Shown here: positions 1 through 8,888 of the stretch, piece by piece
Layout: each line of letters opens with the position of its first letter
How positions within the stretch are numbered: the first letter of the stretch is position 1
From: Marinobacter sp. BW6
GTDB taxonomy: Bacteria; Pseudomonadota; Gammaproteobacteria; Pseudomonadales; Oleiphilaceae
Length of the DNA stretch: 64,000 bases
NCBI RefSeq assembly: GCF_008107725.1
Contig: NZ_VIRN01000037.1
Location: 434,001-498,000, forward strand
Reading direction: 5' to 3'
The notes under the pieces: model-generated
The model's input: the letters and a program-made list of their open reading frames with translations, nothing else
Database searches by the model: none
What the model was told of the DNA's origin: nothing
Made by a program: the position numbers and the translations under genes

Positions 1-415
1 GACGCTCCAGTTTGCGGGCCAGCTCACCACCAACATTACCGACACCCACGATACCAACGCTTAGTTGGGCCCAGTCCTGCAAGCCACACCGTTCAGCATG
101 CAGCGACAACACGGACAGGACATATTCGGCGACACTGTTGGCGTTGCAGCCCGGTGCCGCAGAGAAACGAATCCCCGCCTGTTCAAGCCAGTCGAGATCG
201 ACATGGTCGGTACCGATGGTGGTTGTGCCCACAAACCGGACCCGACTGCCCTCCAGAAGCTCACGATTTACCCTGGTGACGGAACGAACCAGCAGTATAT
301 CGGCGTCCCGGACATCCTCGCTCGTCATAGAACGACCGGAGACTCGCCGAATCTCACCGATATCGCCAAAGAAGGAGTCCAGTAGGGGAATGTTTTCGTC
401 TGCTACGATCAACAT
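1..415 (-). CDS. pdxB: Erythronate-4-phosphate dehydrogenase, 3' part outside window
   Basis: The visible 138 residues are the N-terminal part of PdxB, which oxidises 4-phospho-D-erythronate in the DXP-dependent pyridoxal phosphate pathway in the cytoplasm. The protein begins [10 protein letters not shown], then has [21 protein letters not shown] and [16 protein letters not shown], which follow E. coli PdxB closely, and reaches the first glycines of the NAD-binding fold ([13 protein letters not shown]) where the window ends. The ATG at 415 is the only in-frame start near the family position; the stop codon of the upstream helicase lies 18 bases away. The order on the minus strand is epmC, helicase, pdxB, so they may be co-transcribed. 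The truncation is due to the window edge. Confidence 0.93.
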   Translation of the reverse strand, partial: MLIVADENIPLLDSFFGDIGEIRRVSGRSMTSEDVRDADILLVRSVTRVNRELLEGSRVRFVGTTTIGTDHVDLDWLEQAGIRFSAAPGCNANSVAEYVLSVLSLHAERCGLQDWAQLSVGIVGVGNVGGELARKLER

Positions 416-432
416 GATGATGTCCGGCCCTG

Positions 433-1716
433 TCAGTTCCTGCGCTGACGCTGATTACGGCCACCCTGGCCACGACCACCTGAACCCTGCGGGCGCCGAC
501 CGCGCTTTCGGGTAATCGGCGGGTTGTCCATCGGCGCCATGAGCGCCTCGTCGGGCACCGCGGTCTTCAGTTTCTGGCTGATGTAGGTTTCGATGGCCGG
601 GAGCGCGAACGAGTCGTCCTCGCCGGCAAAACTGATCGAAACCCCATGCTTGCCGGCCCGGCCTGTGCGGCCGATCCGGTGCACATAATCCTCGGCATTA
701 TCTGGCAGATTGTAGTTGAAAACGTGGGTTACGCCGTTCACGTGAATACCTCGTCCGGCCACATCGGTGGCGACCAGCACCTGGATACTGCCCTTCTTGA
801 ACTGGTCCAGGGTTTTGAGGCGTTTGTTCTGTGCGATCTCGCCTGACATCAGGGCCACCTTGACCCCCTGGTTCCTCAGATCTTCTTCCAGGTCGCGGCA
901 TTGATCCCGGCGGTTGGCAAATACCAATGCTTTTTCCACTTCCGGCCGTTTCAGGAAATTAACGAGCACCGGAAGCTTTTCATCGTCGCCTACAAGGTAG
1001 ACCGTCTGCTCAACCCGTTCCGCCGTTTTCTGTTCCGGCTCTATCTCCACGAATTCTGCGTTGCTCGTCCACATGGAAGCGAGGTTAAGCACATCCTGGT
1101 TGAATGTGGCACTGAACAGCAGGGTCTGACGCTCGTCTTTGGGCGTGCATTTGCGGATGATCCGTTTAACATCCGGGATGAATCCCATGTCGAGCATGCG
1201 GTCAGCTTCATCCAGAATCAGGATATCCAGCTGATCCAGGAAGACGTCCTGGGATCCGAGAAAGTCGATCAGGCGTCCCGGGGTCGCAACAAGAATGTCG
1301 ACGATCTCATTCTGCAGCTGGTCGCGCTGCTTGTCGTAGTTCATGCCACCCACAACGGTCACCACGTTATGCCCGGTGTGCTGGCATAATTGCTCTGCGT
1401 CCTTCGCGATCTGCATGGCCAGCTCCCGGGTGGGAGCCAGTGCAAGCACCCGGGGCTCAGACGCAAAACGGTCTTTCTCGGGAATCGGAGTCTCCAGCAA
1501 ACTTTGGATCGCCGTAATCAGAAACGCTGCAGTTTTACCGGTGCCGGTCTGCGCCTGGCCAATCAGGTCTTCGCATGCCAGTGTCCAGGGCAGTGTTTCT
1601 GCCTGAATGGGTGTGCAGTATTCAAAACCAATGGCCGTAATGGCATCCAGCAAACGCTTGTCGAGGTTCAGATCGCTGAATCTCAAATCGCCGGTGTGTT
1701 TTGGGTCAGATGTCAT
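433..1716 (-). CDS. rhlB: DEAD-box ATP-dependent RNA helicase, RhlB type
   Basis: This 427-residue protein is a complete DEAD-box helicase that unwinds short RNA duplexes using ATP. The Q motif ([13 protein letters not shown]), Walker A (AQTGTGKT), PTRELA, the DEAD box ([11 protein letters not shown]), SAT (LLFSATF), and the C-terminal motifs [11 protein letters not shown] and [11 protein letters not shown] are all present in order. Length and the [10 protein letters not shown] segment resemble E. coli RhlB (421 aa), the RNA-degradosome helicase. The tail after about residue 400 is basic and Gly/Arg-rich, typical of RNA-binding extensions. It starts 6 bases after the epmC stop. RhlB versus another paralogue (RhlE) is not fully certain, but the C-terminal 'LPAIETYI' supports RhlB. 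Confidence 0.9.
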   Translation of the reverse strand: MTSDPKHTGDLRFSDLNLDKRLLDAITAIGFEYCTPIQAETLPWTLACEDLIGQAQTGTGKTAAFLITAIQSLLETPIPEKDRFASEPRVLALAPTRELAMQIAKDAEQLCQHTGHNVVTVVGGMNYDKQRDQLQNEIVDILVATPGRLIDFLGSQDVFLDQLDILILDEADRMLDMGFIPDVKRIIRKCTPKDERQTLLFSATFNQDVLNLASMWTSNAEFVEIEPEQKTAERVEQTVYLVGDDEKLPVLVNFLKRPEVEKALVFANRRDQCRDLEEDLRNQGVKVALMSGEIAQNKRLKTLDQFKKGSIQVLVATDVAGRGIHVNGVTHVFNYNLPDNAEDYVHRIGRTGRAGKHGVSISFAGEDDSFALPAIETYISQKLKTAVPDEALMAPMDNPPITRKRGRRPQGSGGRGQGGRNQRQRRN

Positions 1717-1722
1717 AAAGTC

Positions 1723-2304
1723 TCAGTTTTCCTGGGAATGTCCTGATTCAGAATGTAACGGAGCGACACGCCGGGCGTCTTCATACCAGCGTTCTTCAAG
1801 AGTTTCTCCGGTACCATAAAATGTTGCCAGCGAATCAAAAAACGTCTGGGCCCTGGGCGGCAAACCCCGCGACAAATACTCGCCTGCCTGGCTCATTACG
1901 TTCTGTCGGAAACGCTCTTCATTGGCGGCGCCAACTCCGGAGAGGTTGTCCACGCTGATGTGAAAACGGGAACCTGCGGCCACCGAAAATAACCACTCAA
2001 TGGCCTGAGGCTTGACCTCAACCTGCTCGAATGCCTGTTGCTGCTGCAGTGTACGGCCATCCGGACAGTACCAGTAACCATAGTCGTGAAGTGTGCGCCG
2101 ATGCTCACCAGCAATACACCAGTGGCTTATTTCATGCAAAGCACTGGCATAATAGTCGTGAGCAAAAATAACCTGGGCAAGGCCTTCAGGCTCGCTTGCA
2201 GGCAGGTATTCAGGTTCATCACTGCCTTTGACCAGAACTGTCCGGTATGCTTCCCGGAAAAGGTCATTAAACAGCATGATAAGATCATTTGGACTGTGAT
2301 TCAT
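1723..2304 (-). CDS. epmC: Elongation factor P hydroxylase
   Basis: This 193-residue protein matches EpmC (YfcM), which hydroxylates the beta-lysylated lysine of translation factor EF-P. The family signature is clear: FAHDYYASALHEISHWCIAG contains an HEXXH metal-binding motif (HEISH), followed by YGYWYCPDGR and VEVKPQAIEWLF. Length agrees with the E. coli protein (about 180 aa). The open frame extends upstream to 2694, but that extension has no family similarity and would overlap dsbD on the other strand, so I chose the ATG at 2304 (MNHSPNDLIML). It is followed at once by the DEAD-box helicase gene. No EF-P or epmAB genes lie in this window. Confidence 0.93.
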   Translation of the reverse strand: MNHSPNDLIMLFNDLFREAYRTVLVKGSDEPEYLPASEPEGLAQVIFAHDYYASALHEISHWCIAGEHRRTLHDYGYWYCPDGRTLQQQQAFEQVEVKPQAIEWLFSVAAGSRFHISVDNLSGVGAANEERFRQNVMSQAGEYLSRGLPPRAQTFFDSLATFYGTGETLEERWYEDARRVAPLHSESGHSQEN

Positions 2305-2456
2305 TGGGTGGCTATTGTGCGACTTTAGCGCCTCCAATACCAGAGGGAACTTTGACAGCCCCCTCGTGTCCATTGCTGGCGTGGGCCGGCGCCAATTACG
2401 CTGTAACAGTTCGACTTTAAAAGACTCTACTTGAAGAGACACTAACCGGGAAATCG

Positions 2457-2462
2457 TACAAT
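2457..2462 (+). promoter_or_regulatory. Possible -10 element for dsbD
   Basis: TACAAT lies 30 bases before the ATG at 2492. A TTGAAG at 2431-2436 could be the -35, but the 20-base spacing is longer than usual. The 160-base divergent region between epmC and dsbD holds nothing else I recognise. If real, transcription would start near 2469, which favours the dsbD start at 2492 over the one at 2465. Confidence 0.3.
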
Positions 2463-2491
2463 CAATGATGGCTTTCGCTGCAGTATCGAAG

Positions 2492-4360
2492 ATGAAACGC
2501 CAATGGGCGAGTTCGCTGAGCCTGTTACTTGCACTCACCCTCATGCTTTGGGCCTCCTCGTCTGCCGGGGCCCTCGGCGGCAATGGGGACTCCTTGTTTG
2601 GCGGCCAGGGTAACGATTTCCTGCCTGTCGACGAAGCACTGCCCTTCAGTTTCAGCACCGACGCAGACACCGTGGTTCTCTCCTGGGATATCACACCCGG
2701 GCACTATCTTTATCGCGAACGTGTAAGCATTACCGCCACCAATCCCGATGTCGAACTTGGGGAACCGGCGTTTTCGGCACCCGGAACGGTGACCGAGGAC
2801 GAATTCTTCGGCAAAACCACGGTGTTTTTCGACCCCATTGAAGCCCGGGTTCCGGTCTCGCTTCCAGCCGGCGTCCGTGAGGCACAACTTGAGGTAACCT
2901 ATCAGGGCTGCGCCAAGGCAGGGCTGTGTTACCCGCCTCAGACCCGGGATGTCCTTTTCTATCAGGGCAGTGGCGGCCCTGGTTCCCAGACAACCTCGGC
3001 AGCAGGTTTCTCGGGAGGCGTCGACGTACCCGTTAACACTGAAACCGCCACCGGACTTGCAGGCTTTCTCGCCCAGCAATCCATATTTGTGATCGCAGGC
3101 GTGTTTCTGCTGCTGGGGCTGGGGTTAACCTTCACCCCCTGCGTACTGCCGATGGTACCGATTATTTCATCACTGGTTTCCAGCAGAAACACACGAACCA
3201 CCGGCCATGCATTGCTCTTGTCGGGCAGCTATGTTCTCGGCATGGCACTGACCTACGCTGCGGCTGGTGTGCTGACCGGTCTGCTCGGGGCCAGCTTCAA
3301 CCTCCAGGCTCAATTGCAATCACCCTGGGTGTTGAGCGTCTTTGCCTTGCTGTTCGTGGTCTTTGCAATGTCCATGTTCGATCTGTTCGAAATCCAGCTA
3401 CCCCGCTTCATTCGCGAACCACTCAATGACGCCAGCCACCGGCTCACCGGAAGCCGCGTGTTCAGCATTTTCGGCATTGGCGCTCTATCGGCCCTGATTG
3501 TATCGCCCTGTGTATCGGCTCCGCTGGCTGGCAGCCTGCTGTATATCTCAACAACCCAGGACGCCGTAATTGGCGGTGTCGCCTTGTTTGCACTTGGGCT
3601 GGGCATGGGCATTCCGCTGATTCTGGTGGCGGTGGGTGGTCGAAAACTGCTGCCAACGACCGGCCACTGGATGACCGCAGTGAAACACTTCTATGGTGTG
3701 ATGTTGCTGGCCGTGGCGATCTGGCTGGTCGAGCGTCTGGTCCCGGGCTGGCTTGCACTGACTCTCTGGGGTCTTCTTGTCGCCATCACCGGCGTCCAGT
3801 TGGGCGCCTTCGATGCTGCCAAGGCAGGATGGGAACGAACCCGCAAAGGCCTTGGCCTGGTTCTTTTCGCCTATGGCCTCGCTCTGCTCGCAGGCGCTGT
3901 GGGCGGGGCCAATGACCCGCTGAAACCTCTGGCTCCCTTTACGGTGGCTTCCGCCTCATCCGGTGTTGCTGGCAATGGCGGTATGCAGCACGCGGATTTC
4001 GCGCGGGTCGAACAGCCCTCTGAAATCCAGGCAATGTTGCAGCAGGCCCAGGAACAGGGCCGCCCCGTCCTGTTGGACTTCTATGCCGACTGGTGCATCT
4101 CCTGCAAGGTCATGGAGCGAAATGTATTCAGCAAGCCCGATGTAATCCAGGCGCTTGTCCCTTATACCTTGCTGCAGATCGACATGACTGATAACACGCC
4201 CGAACAGCAGGCCATGCTGGACGAACTTGGCCTCTTTGGACCGCCTGCCATCCTGTTCTATGGCAGCAATGGAAAAGAGCTGCCTCAGCGGAGGGTGCTG
4301 GGCGAAATGGATCGGGAGGAATTCCTTGGCCACCTCCGCACGCTGCGCCCGGAGGTGTGA
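2492..4360 (+). CDS. dsbD: Thiol:disulfide interchange protein DsbD
   Basis: DsbD carries electrons from cytoplasmic thioredoxin across the inner membrane to periplasmic disulfide reductases and cytochrome c maturation. With the start at 2492 it has 622 residues: signal peptide (MKRQWASS then a Leu-rich core, cleavage after about SAGA), an N-terminal immunoglobulin-like alpha domain with the redox pair C140/C146 (GCAKAGLC), a central eight-helix domain with cysteines in FTPCVLPMVP and SPCVSAPLAG, and a C-terminal thioredoxin domain with C535-I-S-C538 (ADWCISCKV). An ATG at 2465 is an alternative that adds nine residues; I prefer 2492 because it gives a classical signal peptide. The gene faces tusA with only 12 bases between stops. 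Confidence 0.95.
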   Translation: MKRQWASSLSLLLALTLMLWASSSAGALGGNGDSLFGGQGNDFLPVDEALPFSFSTDADTVVLSWDITPGHYLYRERVSITATNPDVELGEPAFSAPGTVTEDEFFGKTTVFFDPIEARVPVSLPAGVREAQLEVTYQGCAKAGLCYPPQTRDVLFYQGSGGPGSQTTSAAGFSGGVDVPVNTETATGLAGFLAQQSIFVIAGVFLLLGLGLTFTPCVLPMVPIISSLVSSRNTRTTGHALLLSGSYVLGMALTYAAAGVLTGLLGASFNLQAQLQSPWVLSVFALLFVVFAMSMFDLFEIQLPRFIREPLNDASHRLTGSRVFSIFGIGALSALIVSPCVSAPLAGSLLYISTTQDAVIGGVALFALGLGMGIPLILVAVGGRKLLPTTGHWMTAVKHFYGVMLLAVAIWLVERLVPGWLALTLWGLLVAITGVQLGAFDAAKAGWERTRKGLGLVLFAYGLALLAGAVGGANDPLKPLAPFTVASASSGVAGNGGMQHADFARVEQPSEIQAMLQQAQEQGRPVLLDFYADWCISCKVMERNVFSKPDVIQALVPYTLLQIDMTDNTPEQQAMLDELGLFGPPAILFYGSNGKELPQRRVLGEMDREEFLGHLRTLRPEV

Positions 4361-4372
4361 CAGCATAAGTCA

Positions 4373-4612
4373 CTACTGCCCTCGGCGTATCAGGTAGATA
4401 AACAGGTCGTTGTCTTCGGCCTGATTGATCAACTCATGGCCGAGGAACTGACAGAACCTCGGTATGTCCCGGGTCGTTGAAGGATCGGTGGCCACAACCC
4501 GCAACACGCCACCAGGTTGAACATCGTTGATCCGGTTATGAAGCATCATGACCGGTTCCGGGCAGAAAAGGCCGCGGGCGTCCAGCTCCAGGTCGTATTC
4601 GGTTGCGCTCAC
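4373..4612 (-). CDS. tusA: TusA-family sulfurtransferase (sulfur carrier)
   Basis: This 79-residue protein belongs to the TusA/SirA family of small cytoplasmic sulfur carriers used in tRNA 2-thiouridine synthesis and other sulfur transfers. The diagnostic active-site block is [17 protein letters not shown] with the conserved Cys in CPEP, followed by [16 protein letters not shown]. The start codon is GTG at 4612, supported by an AGGAGA ribosome binding site 8 bases upstream. It is transcribed divergently from the ABM-domain gene across an AT-rich 86-base spacer, and converges on dsbD. Which sulfur acceptor it serves cannot be read from the sequence. Confidence 0.92.
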   Translation of the reverse strand: MSATEYDLELDARGLFCPEPVMMLHNRINDVQPGGVLRVVATDPSTTRDIPRFCQFLGHELINQAEDNDLFIYLIRRGQ

Positions 4613-4698
4613 ACTACGTCTCCTGTCAATGAACCTGATTTTTCGTAAAAATCTGCTAAATTATTGTTTATAACAGTTAAAACACTTGGAGGTTTGCC

Positions 4699-4989
4699 AT
4701 GATCCGGGTTCTGATTGAACGCCATATCGCTGAAACCCTGGAAACAGCTTACGAAGAACGTTCGCGCAAGGTTCTCCAGCAGGCTGTAAGTGCGCCCGGT
4801 TTTATATCCGGCGAAACCCTGGTCGACAGCCACGACCCCAATCACAGGATCACCCTGGCGAACTGGCGATCAGAAGCAGACTGGGACCGCTGGTTTCACT
4901 CCGAGGAACGCCGAGCCCTCATGCTGGAGTTAATCCCCATGATGGATGCTGAGGAGCACATCACGGTCCTGGAACAAAGCGCGTTCTAA
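4699..4989 (+). CDS. Antibiotic biosynthesis monooxygenase (ABM) fold protein
   Basis: A 96-residue single-domain protein of the ABM superfamily, a dimeric ferredoxin-like alpha/beta fold. Visible family features are the opening strand MIRVLIERHI, the helix with YEERSRKVLQQA, the PGFISGETLVD strand, and the W-rich helix NWRSEADWDRWFHSEERR. Members include small cofactor-free monooxygenases and haem-degrading enzymes, but most are of unknown function; I see no residue that assigns a reaction. The ATG at 4699 has a strong TGGAGG ribosome binding site. Its stop codon overlaps the stop of rlmM by 4 bases (convergent). Confidence 0.82.
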   Translation: MIRVLIERHIAETLETAYEERSRKVLQQAVSAPGFISGETLVDSHDPNHRITLANWRSEADWDRWFHSEERRALMLELIPMMDAEEHITVLEQSAF

Positions 4990-6062
4990 CCCGTCCGCTC
5001 GACAAAGCAGGTAATCTCTTCGCGGTCATGATACAGATGGCGGGCTTTCAGGCGAAAACCGATGCCCGCCTCTTTCAGACCATCAACAAGAATATCACGG
5101 CAAATCAGCCACTCGTCATAGCGCTTCTTCATGGGCAACTTGAGATTGAATACCGTATAACGACAAAGGCCTTCACCGAGCCAGGTAACAGCCAGTTTTG
5201 CAGTTTTACGGGGCTGATCCACGATATCGCAGACCATCCAGTCGATACCCCGTTTGGGGCGCCAGCCATACCCATCCGCTTCCACATGCTCCACCTGACC
5301 CGTGGCCATCAGCTCGGCGTTCATGGGGCCATTGTCAACGGCGGTTACCATCATGCCCTGGCGAACAAGCTGCCAGGTCCAACCACCGGGGGCCGCTCCC
5401 AGATCCGCGGCCTTCTTGCCGCCACCGAGGTAGTCCAGCTCCTGCTCAGGTGGCAGAAACACCTTCCATGCCTCCTCCAGCTTGAGCGCGGACCGACTGG
5501 GCGCTGATGCCGGAAGACGCAGTCGCGGGATGCCACCGACATACCGGGCCCGGTTATCAGCAAGACTGAAACCAACAACTGCCGAAGAGAAGTCTGGCAG
5601 GAAAACCTCCAGGCGGGCGGGGGCCGAAGCATTCTGATCGGCCTTCAGCAGGCCAGCTCCACGTAAGCCACGGGAGAGCGGCGATACCCATTTTCGGGCA
5701 AAGTTGCCCAGGTCGCCATCTGCGTTATTTTCCGGCAACCGGACTTCCAGGCGCGCACAGCCGGGAAAGCCGCGCCCGAGTCCCCGGATCCCTTCTATTA
5801 CCGCACCAACCCTGTCGGCCTCTGGCAGGCGGAATTCGCCAAGCACGACGATCCAGTCACGAACGAATACCAGCTCATCAAGCGTGAGACGGGCCATGAC
5901 ATCATCTGCGGTTTCAGGGGCCGCCGGATAGAACCGAACCAGGCCCTGATCTTTGACAGGCTCGAAATAGCCGAAAATCCCCCTTTCCGCGGCGGAGTCG
6001 GTCACTTCACGGCCGGCTTCCGTCTCAAAGCCGGGCCGGCAAAATACAAGAATCTGTTCCAT
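4986..6062 (-). CDS. rlmM: 23S rRNA 2'-O-ribose cytidine-2498 methyltransferase
   Basis: This 358-residue protein is RlmM, which methylates the ribose of C2498 in 23S rRNA. The N-terminal THUMP-like region starts MEQILVFCRPGFE, and the C-terminal Rossmann-fold methyltransferase has the SAM-binding motif DLGAAPGGWTWQLV, followed by VTAVDNGPM, WMVCDIVDQPRK and the catalytic lysine region FNLKLPMKKRYDEW. Length and motif order match E. coli RlmM (366 aa). The start ATG at 6062 is divergent from the GGDEF gene at 6175. Assignment is firm on family grounds. Confidence 0.95.
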   Translation of the reverse strand: MEQILVFCRPGFETEAGREVTDSAAERGIFGYFEPVKDQGLVRFYPAAPETADDVMARLTLDELVFVRDWIVVLGEFRLPEADRVGAVIEGIRGLGRGFPGCARLEVRLPENNADGDLGNFARKWVSPLSRGLRGAGLLKADQNASAPARLEVFLPDFSSAVVGFSLADNRARYVGGIPRLRLPASAPSRSALKLEEAWKVFLPPEQELDYLGGGKKAADLGAAPGGWTWQLVRQGMMVTAVDNGPMNAELMATGQVEHVEADGYGWRPKRGIDWMVCDIVDQPRKTAKLAVTWLGEGLCRYTVFNLKLPMKKRYDEWLICRDILVDGLKEAGIGFRLKARHLYHDREEITCFVERTG

Positions 6063-6174
6063 GCAGTACCTGATTTAGGGCTGGCGACCAACCCTCGAAA
6101 GTTGAATCTGTTTAACAGCGCAGATTGTCTTCTCTGGCTACACTTCCCGCTCTGATAACCGCAGGAAGCCATGA

Positions 6175-8016
6175 ATGTCGTCCGTTTTGCGCTTGATTGC
6201 CATTCTCAGCCTTTTGCTGATCCCTGCCCTGGCGCTGCCAGACACCGGATCCGTCCCGCTGGGTTGCCCTACACTTGAGGCAACCGAAACTGCTGACCGC
6301 GCTTCCCTGATGCAATATGTTTGCTATTACGGCGCCTCGCCGGGTGCGCCCGGCCACACGGCAACGGCTCCGGACCAGCTTCCGGAGGATCTACAATGGA
6401 CGCCGGCGAACGGACGGGACCTGGTATTCAGCCACACCAAGTCCGTTTACTGGGTCCATCTGCATGTCAGGAACTCCGGGAGCGAACGTGCCGTCTGGTA
6501 CCTTAAACTCAACTATCCCCTATTGGACGAAGTTACGTTCTGGCAAACGGGGAATGATACTACAGAGACAGTTGTCACCGGAGATCAGCGGCCTTTCGCG
6601 TCCCGGGCGGTAGACTACCGGTATTTCCTGTTCCCCGTCACTCTTGATGGCGGTGAGACCCGATCTTTAACGCTCCGGATCCATAGTAATGGCGCACTGA
6701 ACGTACCTCTCAGTTTTGAAACTGCGGGAGAAGCTATTGCCCAAAGCAATCACCTGACACTGACCCATGGGCTGTTCTATGGGGCCCTCCTGGTATTTGC
6801 AGTCTTCAACCTGCTGCTCTTCTTCAGCTCCGGGACTGGCTATTATTTCTACAACGCGTTCTACCTGGCAGCGCTGGGACTCTTTCTGTTTGCAATGGGC
6901 GGATTCGCCAACCAGTATTTCTGGCCAGACAATGCCAGCTTCGCCAATACGTCCATTCCGCTGTCGTTGTCACTTTGCGCCTTGGCCATGATACTTTTTG
7001 GCCGCTCGTTCCTGGAAGTGGGCAGGGGAACCATCTCAGAAACCGTCCTCAAGGGGCAGGCCTGGTTCTGCATCGGTTTCCTGACATTGACTCTAGTTCT
7101 ACCCTACAACAAGACCATTCTGCTCAATACCGTTCTGGCCCTGACGGTTATTTCAAGCCTGTTCATCATTGCAGCCGTCCGGTGGAAGCAGGGCTATCAG
7201 CCGGCCGTGTGGTACCTGCTGGCGTGGCTGATCATGCTGGTCGGCGGCCTGATATACGCCCTTGCGGCCTTTGGCTATCTCCATGACTTCCTTGCAAGGG
7301 AAGCTCTCATGCAATCTGCGGTGGGCGGACAGGTGATCCTGCTCAACTACGCCATGGTGCAGCGGTGGCGCCTACTCAACCAGAAGCTCCTCGATGTGGA
7401 ACACAATGCAAGGACAGATCTGGAATTCAAGGTGCACGAGCGCACTGCCCAGCTGAGAAACACTATGCGCGAACTCGAGAAGGCCAACCGCAAATTGTCG
7501 ACGATGAGTCTGAACGACGCGCTCACGGGCCTGCATAACCGAAGGCACCTGAATAACATATTCCCCGAGCTTTGCGCCGAAGCTCGTCGAACCTCCCAAC
7601 CGCTGACACTGGCCCTGGTAGACGCCGACCATTTCAAGAACATTAACGACACCTGGGGCCACAGTTTCGGAGATACCTGCCTTCAGTTTATTGCCGAAAT
7701 GCTTACCCGGCATGTGAAGCGCCCGCGGGATGTAGCCATCCGGTTCGGCGGTGAAGAGTTTGCACTGCTGCTGCCGGGAACCGATGCGGCAGGCGCCCTG
7801 AACGTCTGTGCGTCACTGCTGAAAGACATCGCTAACACCCCTCTTCTGTCGCCGGACGACACCGAGGTAAGAATGACCCTGAGTGCTGGCATAGCGTCAC
7901 TCAACCCCGACGAGACGCAGAACCAGCTGTTCGAGCGAGCAGATGAAGCGCTATACCGGGCAAAAAGCGAAGGCCGCAACCGGGCCCTGCTGTCCGAAGC
8001 CATTGAGGTGGAGTAA
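6175..8016 (+). CDS. Membrane diguanylate cyclase, 7TMR-DISM sensor with GGDEF
   Basis: This 613-residue protein should make cyclic di-GMP in response to an extracellular or periplasmic signal. It has a signal peptide (residues 1-22, ending LALPDT), a periplasmic beta-sandwich DISMED2-type domain (about 40-170, with SVYWVHLHVRN and YRYFLFPV), seven hydrophobic helices (about 195-395), a linker helix, and a GGDEF domain. The active-site motif is GGEEF at residues 525-529, and an RPRD inhibitory I-site lies exactly five residues before it, so product inhibition is likely. An AGGAAG ribosome binding site precedes the ATG at 6175; the overlapping ATG at 6171 is in another frame. The ligand of the sensor domain cannot be told. 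Confidence 0.92.
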   Translation: MSSVLRLIAILSLLLIPALALPDTGSVPLGCPTLEATETADRASLMQYVCYYGASPGAPGHTATAPDQLPEDLQWTPANGRDLVFSHTKSVYWVHLHVRNSGSERAVWYLKLNYPLLDEVTFWQTGNDTTETVVTGDQRPFASRAVDYRYFLFPVTLDGGETRSLTLRIHSNGALNVPLSFETAGEAIAQSNHLTLTHGLFYGALLVFAVFNLLLFFSSGTGYYFYNAFYLAALGLFLFAMGGFANQYFWPDNASFANTSIPLSLSLCALAMILFGRSFLEVGRGTISETVLKGQAWFCIGFLTLTLVLPYNKTILLNTVLALTVISSLFIIAAVRWKQGYQPAVWYLLAWLIMLVGGLIYALAAFGYLHDFLAREALMQSAVGGQVILLNYAMVQRWRLLNQKLLDVEHNARTDLEFKVHERTAQLRNTMRELEKANRKLSTMSLNDALTGLHNRRHLNNIFPELCAEARRTSQPLTLALVDADHFKNINDTWGHSFGDTCLQFIAEMLTRHVKRPRDVAIRFGGEEFALLLPGTDAAGALNVCASLLKDIANTPLLSPDDTEVRMTLSAGIASLNPDETQNQLFERADEALYRAKSEGRNRALLSEAIEVE

Positions 8017-8019
8017 GGA

Positions 8020-8667
8020 TCAGGGCATCAGCCTTTCACCCAAAAAAGTCCGGGTTTCCAGGGAGGCCGCTGCGATCAGTTCATTTTGGGTCTGCGACTG
8101 GCTTTTCAGCGGCTGAAAATCATGATTACCACCCTCCAGCCAGTGCAACCGGATGGCATCCAGCTCCTTTTCATGGCCGGCCATCTCGGCGGGCTTGCCG
8201 AACGGATCCCTTGTCCCCTGAAGCACCAGCATGGGGCAGTTCAGATCGTGGAAGTGCGCGGTTCGCCAACGGTCCGGCTTTCCCGGCGGGTGGAACGGAT
8301 AGCCGAAACAGACAACGCCATCGATGCCATCCCGACGGCTGGCAAGGATGCTCGCCATGCGCCCGCCCATGGACTTGCCGCCAACCAGAACCTTGCTGCT
8401 GTCTCCCACTTCTGTTCGAACCTCGTCAACCACCCGGGAAAAATACTCCAGCAGTACCGGCTCCCTGTCAGGCGGTCGCTTTTTTCCATCGGCACGTCGC
8501 TTCTGCATATAGGGAAACTCAAACCGAATCGTACCGATGCCTTCCCGCTCGAGCGCCTCAGAAAGCGCCTCCATGAACGGCGAATCGGCCGGAGCGCCCG
8601 CTCCATGAGCCAGAATCAGTACGACTTCTGGATGACTTTCATAGCCTTTGGTCTTAATCAACTCCAC
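8020..8667 (-). CDS. Alpha/beta hydrolase, KANL3/Tex30-like family
   Basis: A cytoplasmic alpha/beta-hydrolase fold protein of about 215 residues. The first strand and oxyanion loop are LILAHGAGAPADSP, the nucleophile elbow is GGKSMGGRMAS (GxSxG), and the acid and histidine are in GTRDPFG and GGNHDF, so the catalytic triad is complete. It resembles the dienelactone-hydrolase-like group that includes Tex30 and KANL3 homologues; the substrate is unknown. The start is unclear: a TTG at 8685 and a GTG at 8676 are in frame, but the GTG at 8667 has the best-placed ribosome binding site (GAGG, 8 bases upstream). It converges on the GGDEF gene with 3 bases between stops. Confidence 0.85.
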   Translation of the reverse strand: MELIKTKGYESHPEVVLILAHGAGAPADSPFMEALSEALEREGIGTIRFEFPYMQKRRADGKKRPPDREPVLLEYFSRVVDEVRTEVGDSSKVLVGGKSMGGRMASILASRRDGIDGVVCFGYPFHPPGKPDRWRTAHFHDLNCPMLVLQGTRDPFGKPAEMAGHEKELDAIRLHWLEGGNHDFQPLKSQSQTQNELIAAASLETRTFLGERLMP

Positions 8668-8787
8668 AGAATTCACCTCATCCAATTAAGCGACTATCAT
8701 TGCTACCTAGGCAACACACATTCCCTGCGCTGAAACAACTCCAATAACGGCACTGAAAAGGAAGCCATGTTGCTGATTTCGGCGCAT

Positions 8788-8818
8788 TTGACGGATGTCA
8801 GGAGTTGACCTGAGTCAT
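8788..8818 (+). promoter_or_regulatory. Tandem FNR/Anr-like boxes upstream of ccoN
   Basis: Two sites of the form TTGAC-N4-GTCA lie in tandem: 8788-8801 (TTGACggatGTCAg) and 8805-8818 (TTGACctgaGTCAt). Each matches the FNR/Anr consensus TTGAY-N4-RTCAA except in the last base. The second is centred 41.5 bases before a start point that the CATACT -10 element at 8841-8846 would predict (about 8853), the classic class II activator position. cbb3 oxidase genes are commonly FNR/Anr-activated, so the placement is sensible, but binding is inferred. Confidence 0.5.
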
Positions 8819-8840
8819 TGCAAACAGCTAATCGTTTCTC

Positions 8841-8846
8841 CATACT
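8841..8846 (+). promoter_or_regulatory. ccoNp: Probable -10 element of the ccoNOQP promoter
   Basis: CATACT matches four of six bases of the TATAAT consensus. With the FNR-like box at 8805-8818 centred near -41.5 no separate -35 is needed. The predicted leader to the ccoN ATG is about 36 bases and includes AAGG just before the start codon. Confidence 0.4.
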
Positions 8847-8888
8847 TGCGCCCGCATATTTCCCCACTTTAAACCCATTGGTAAGGCT

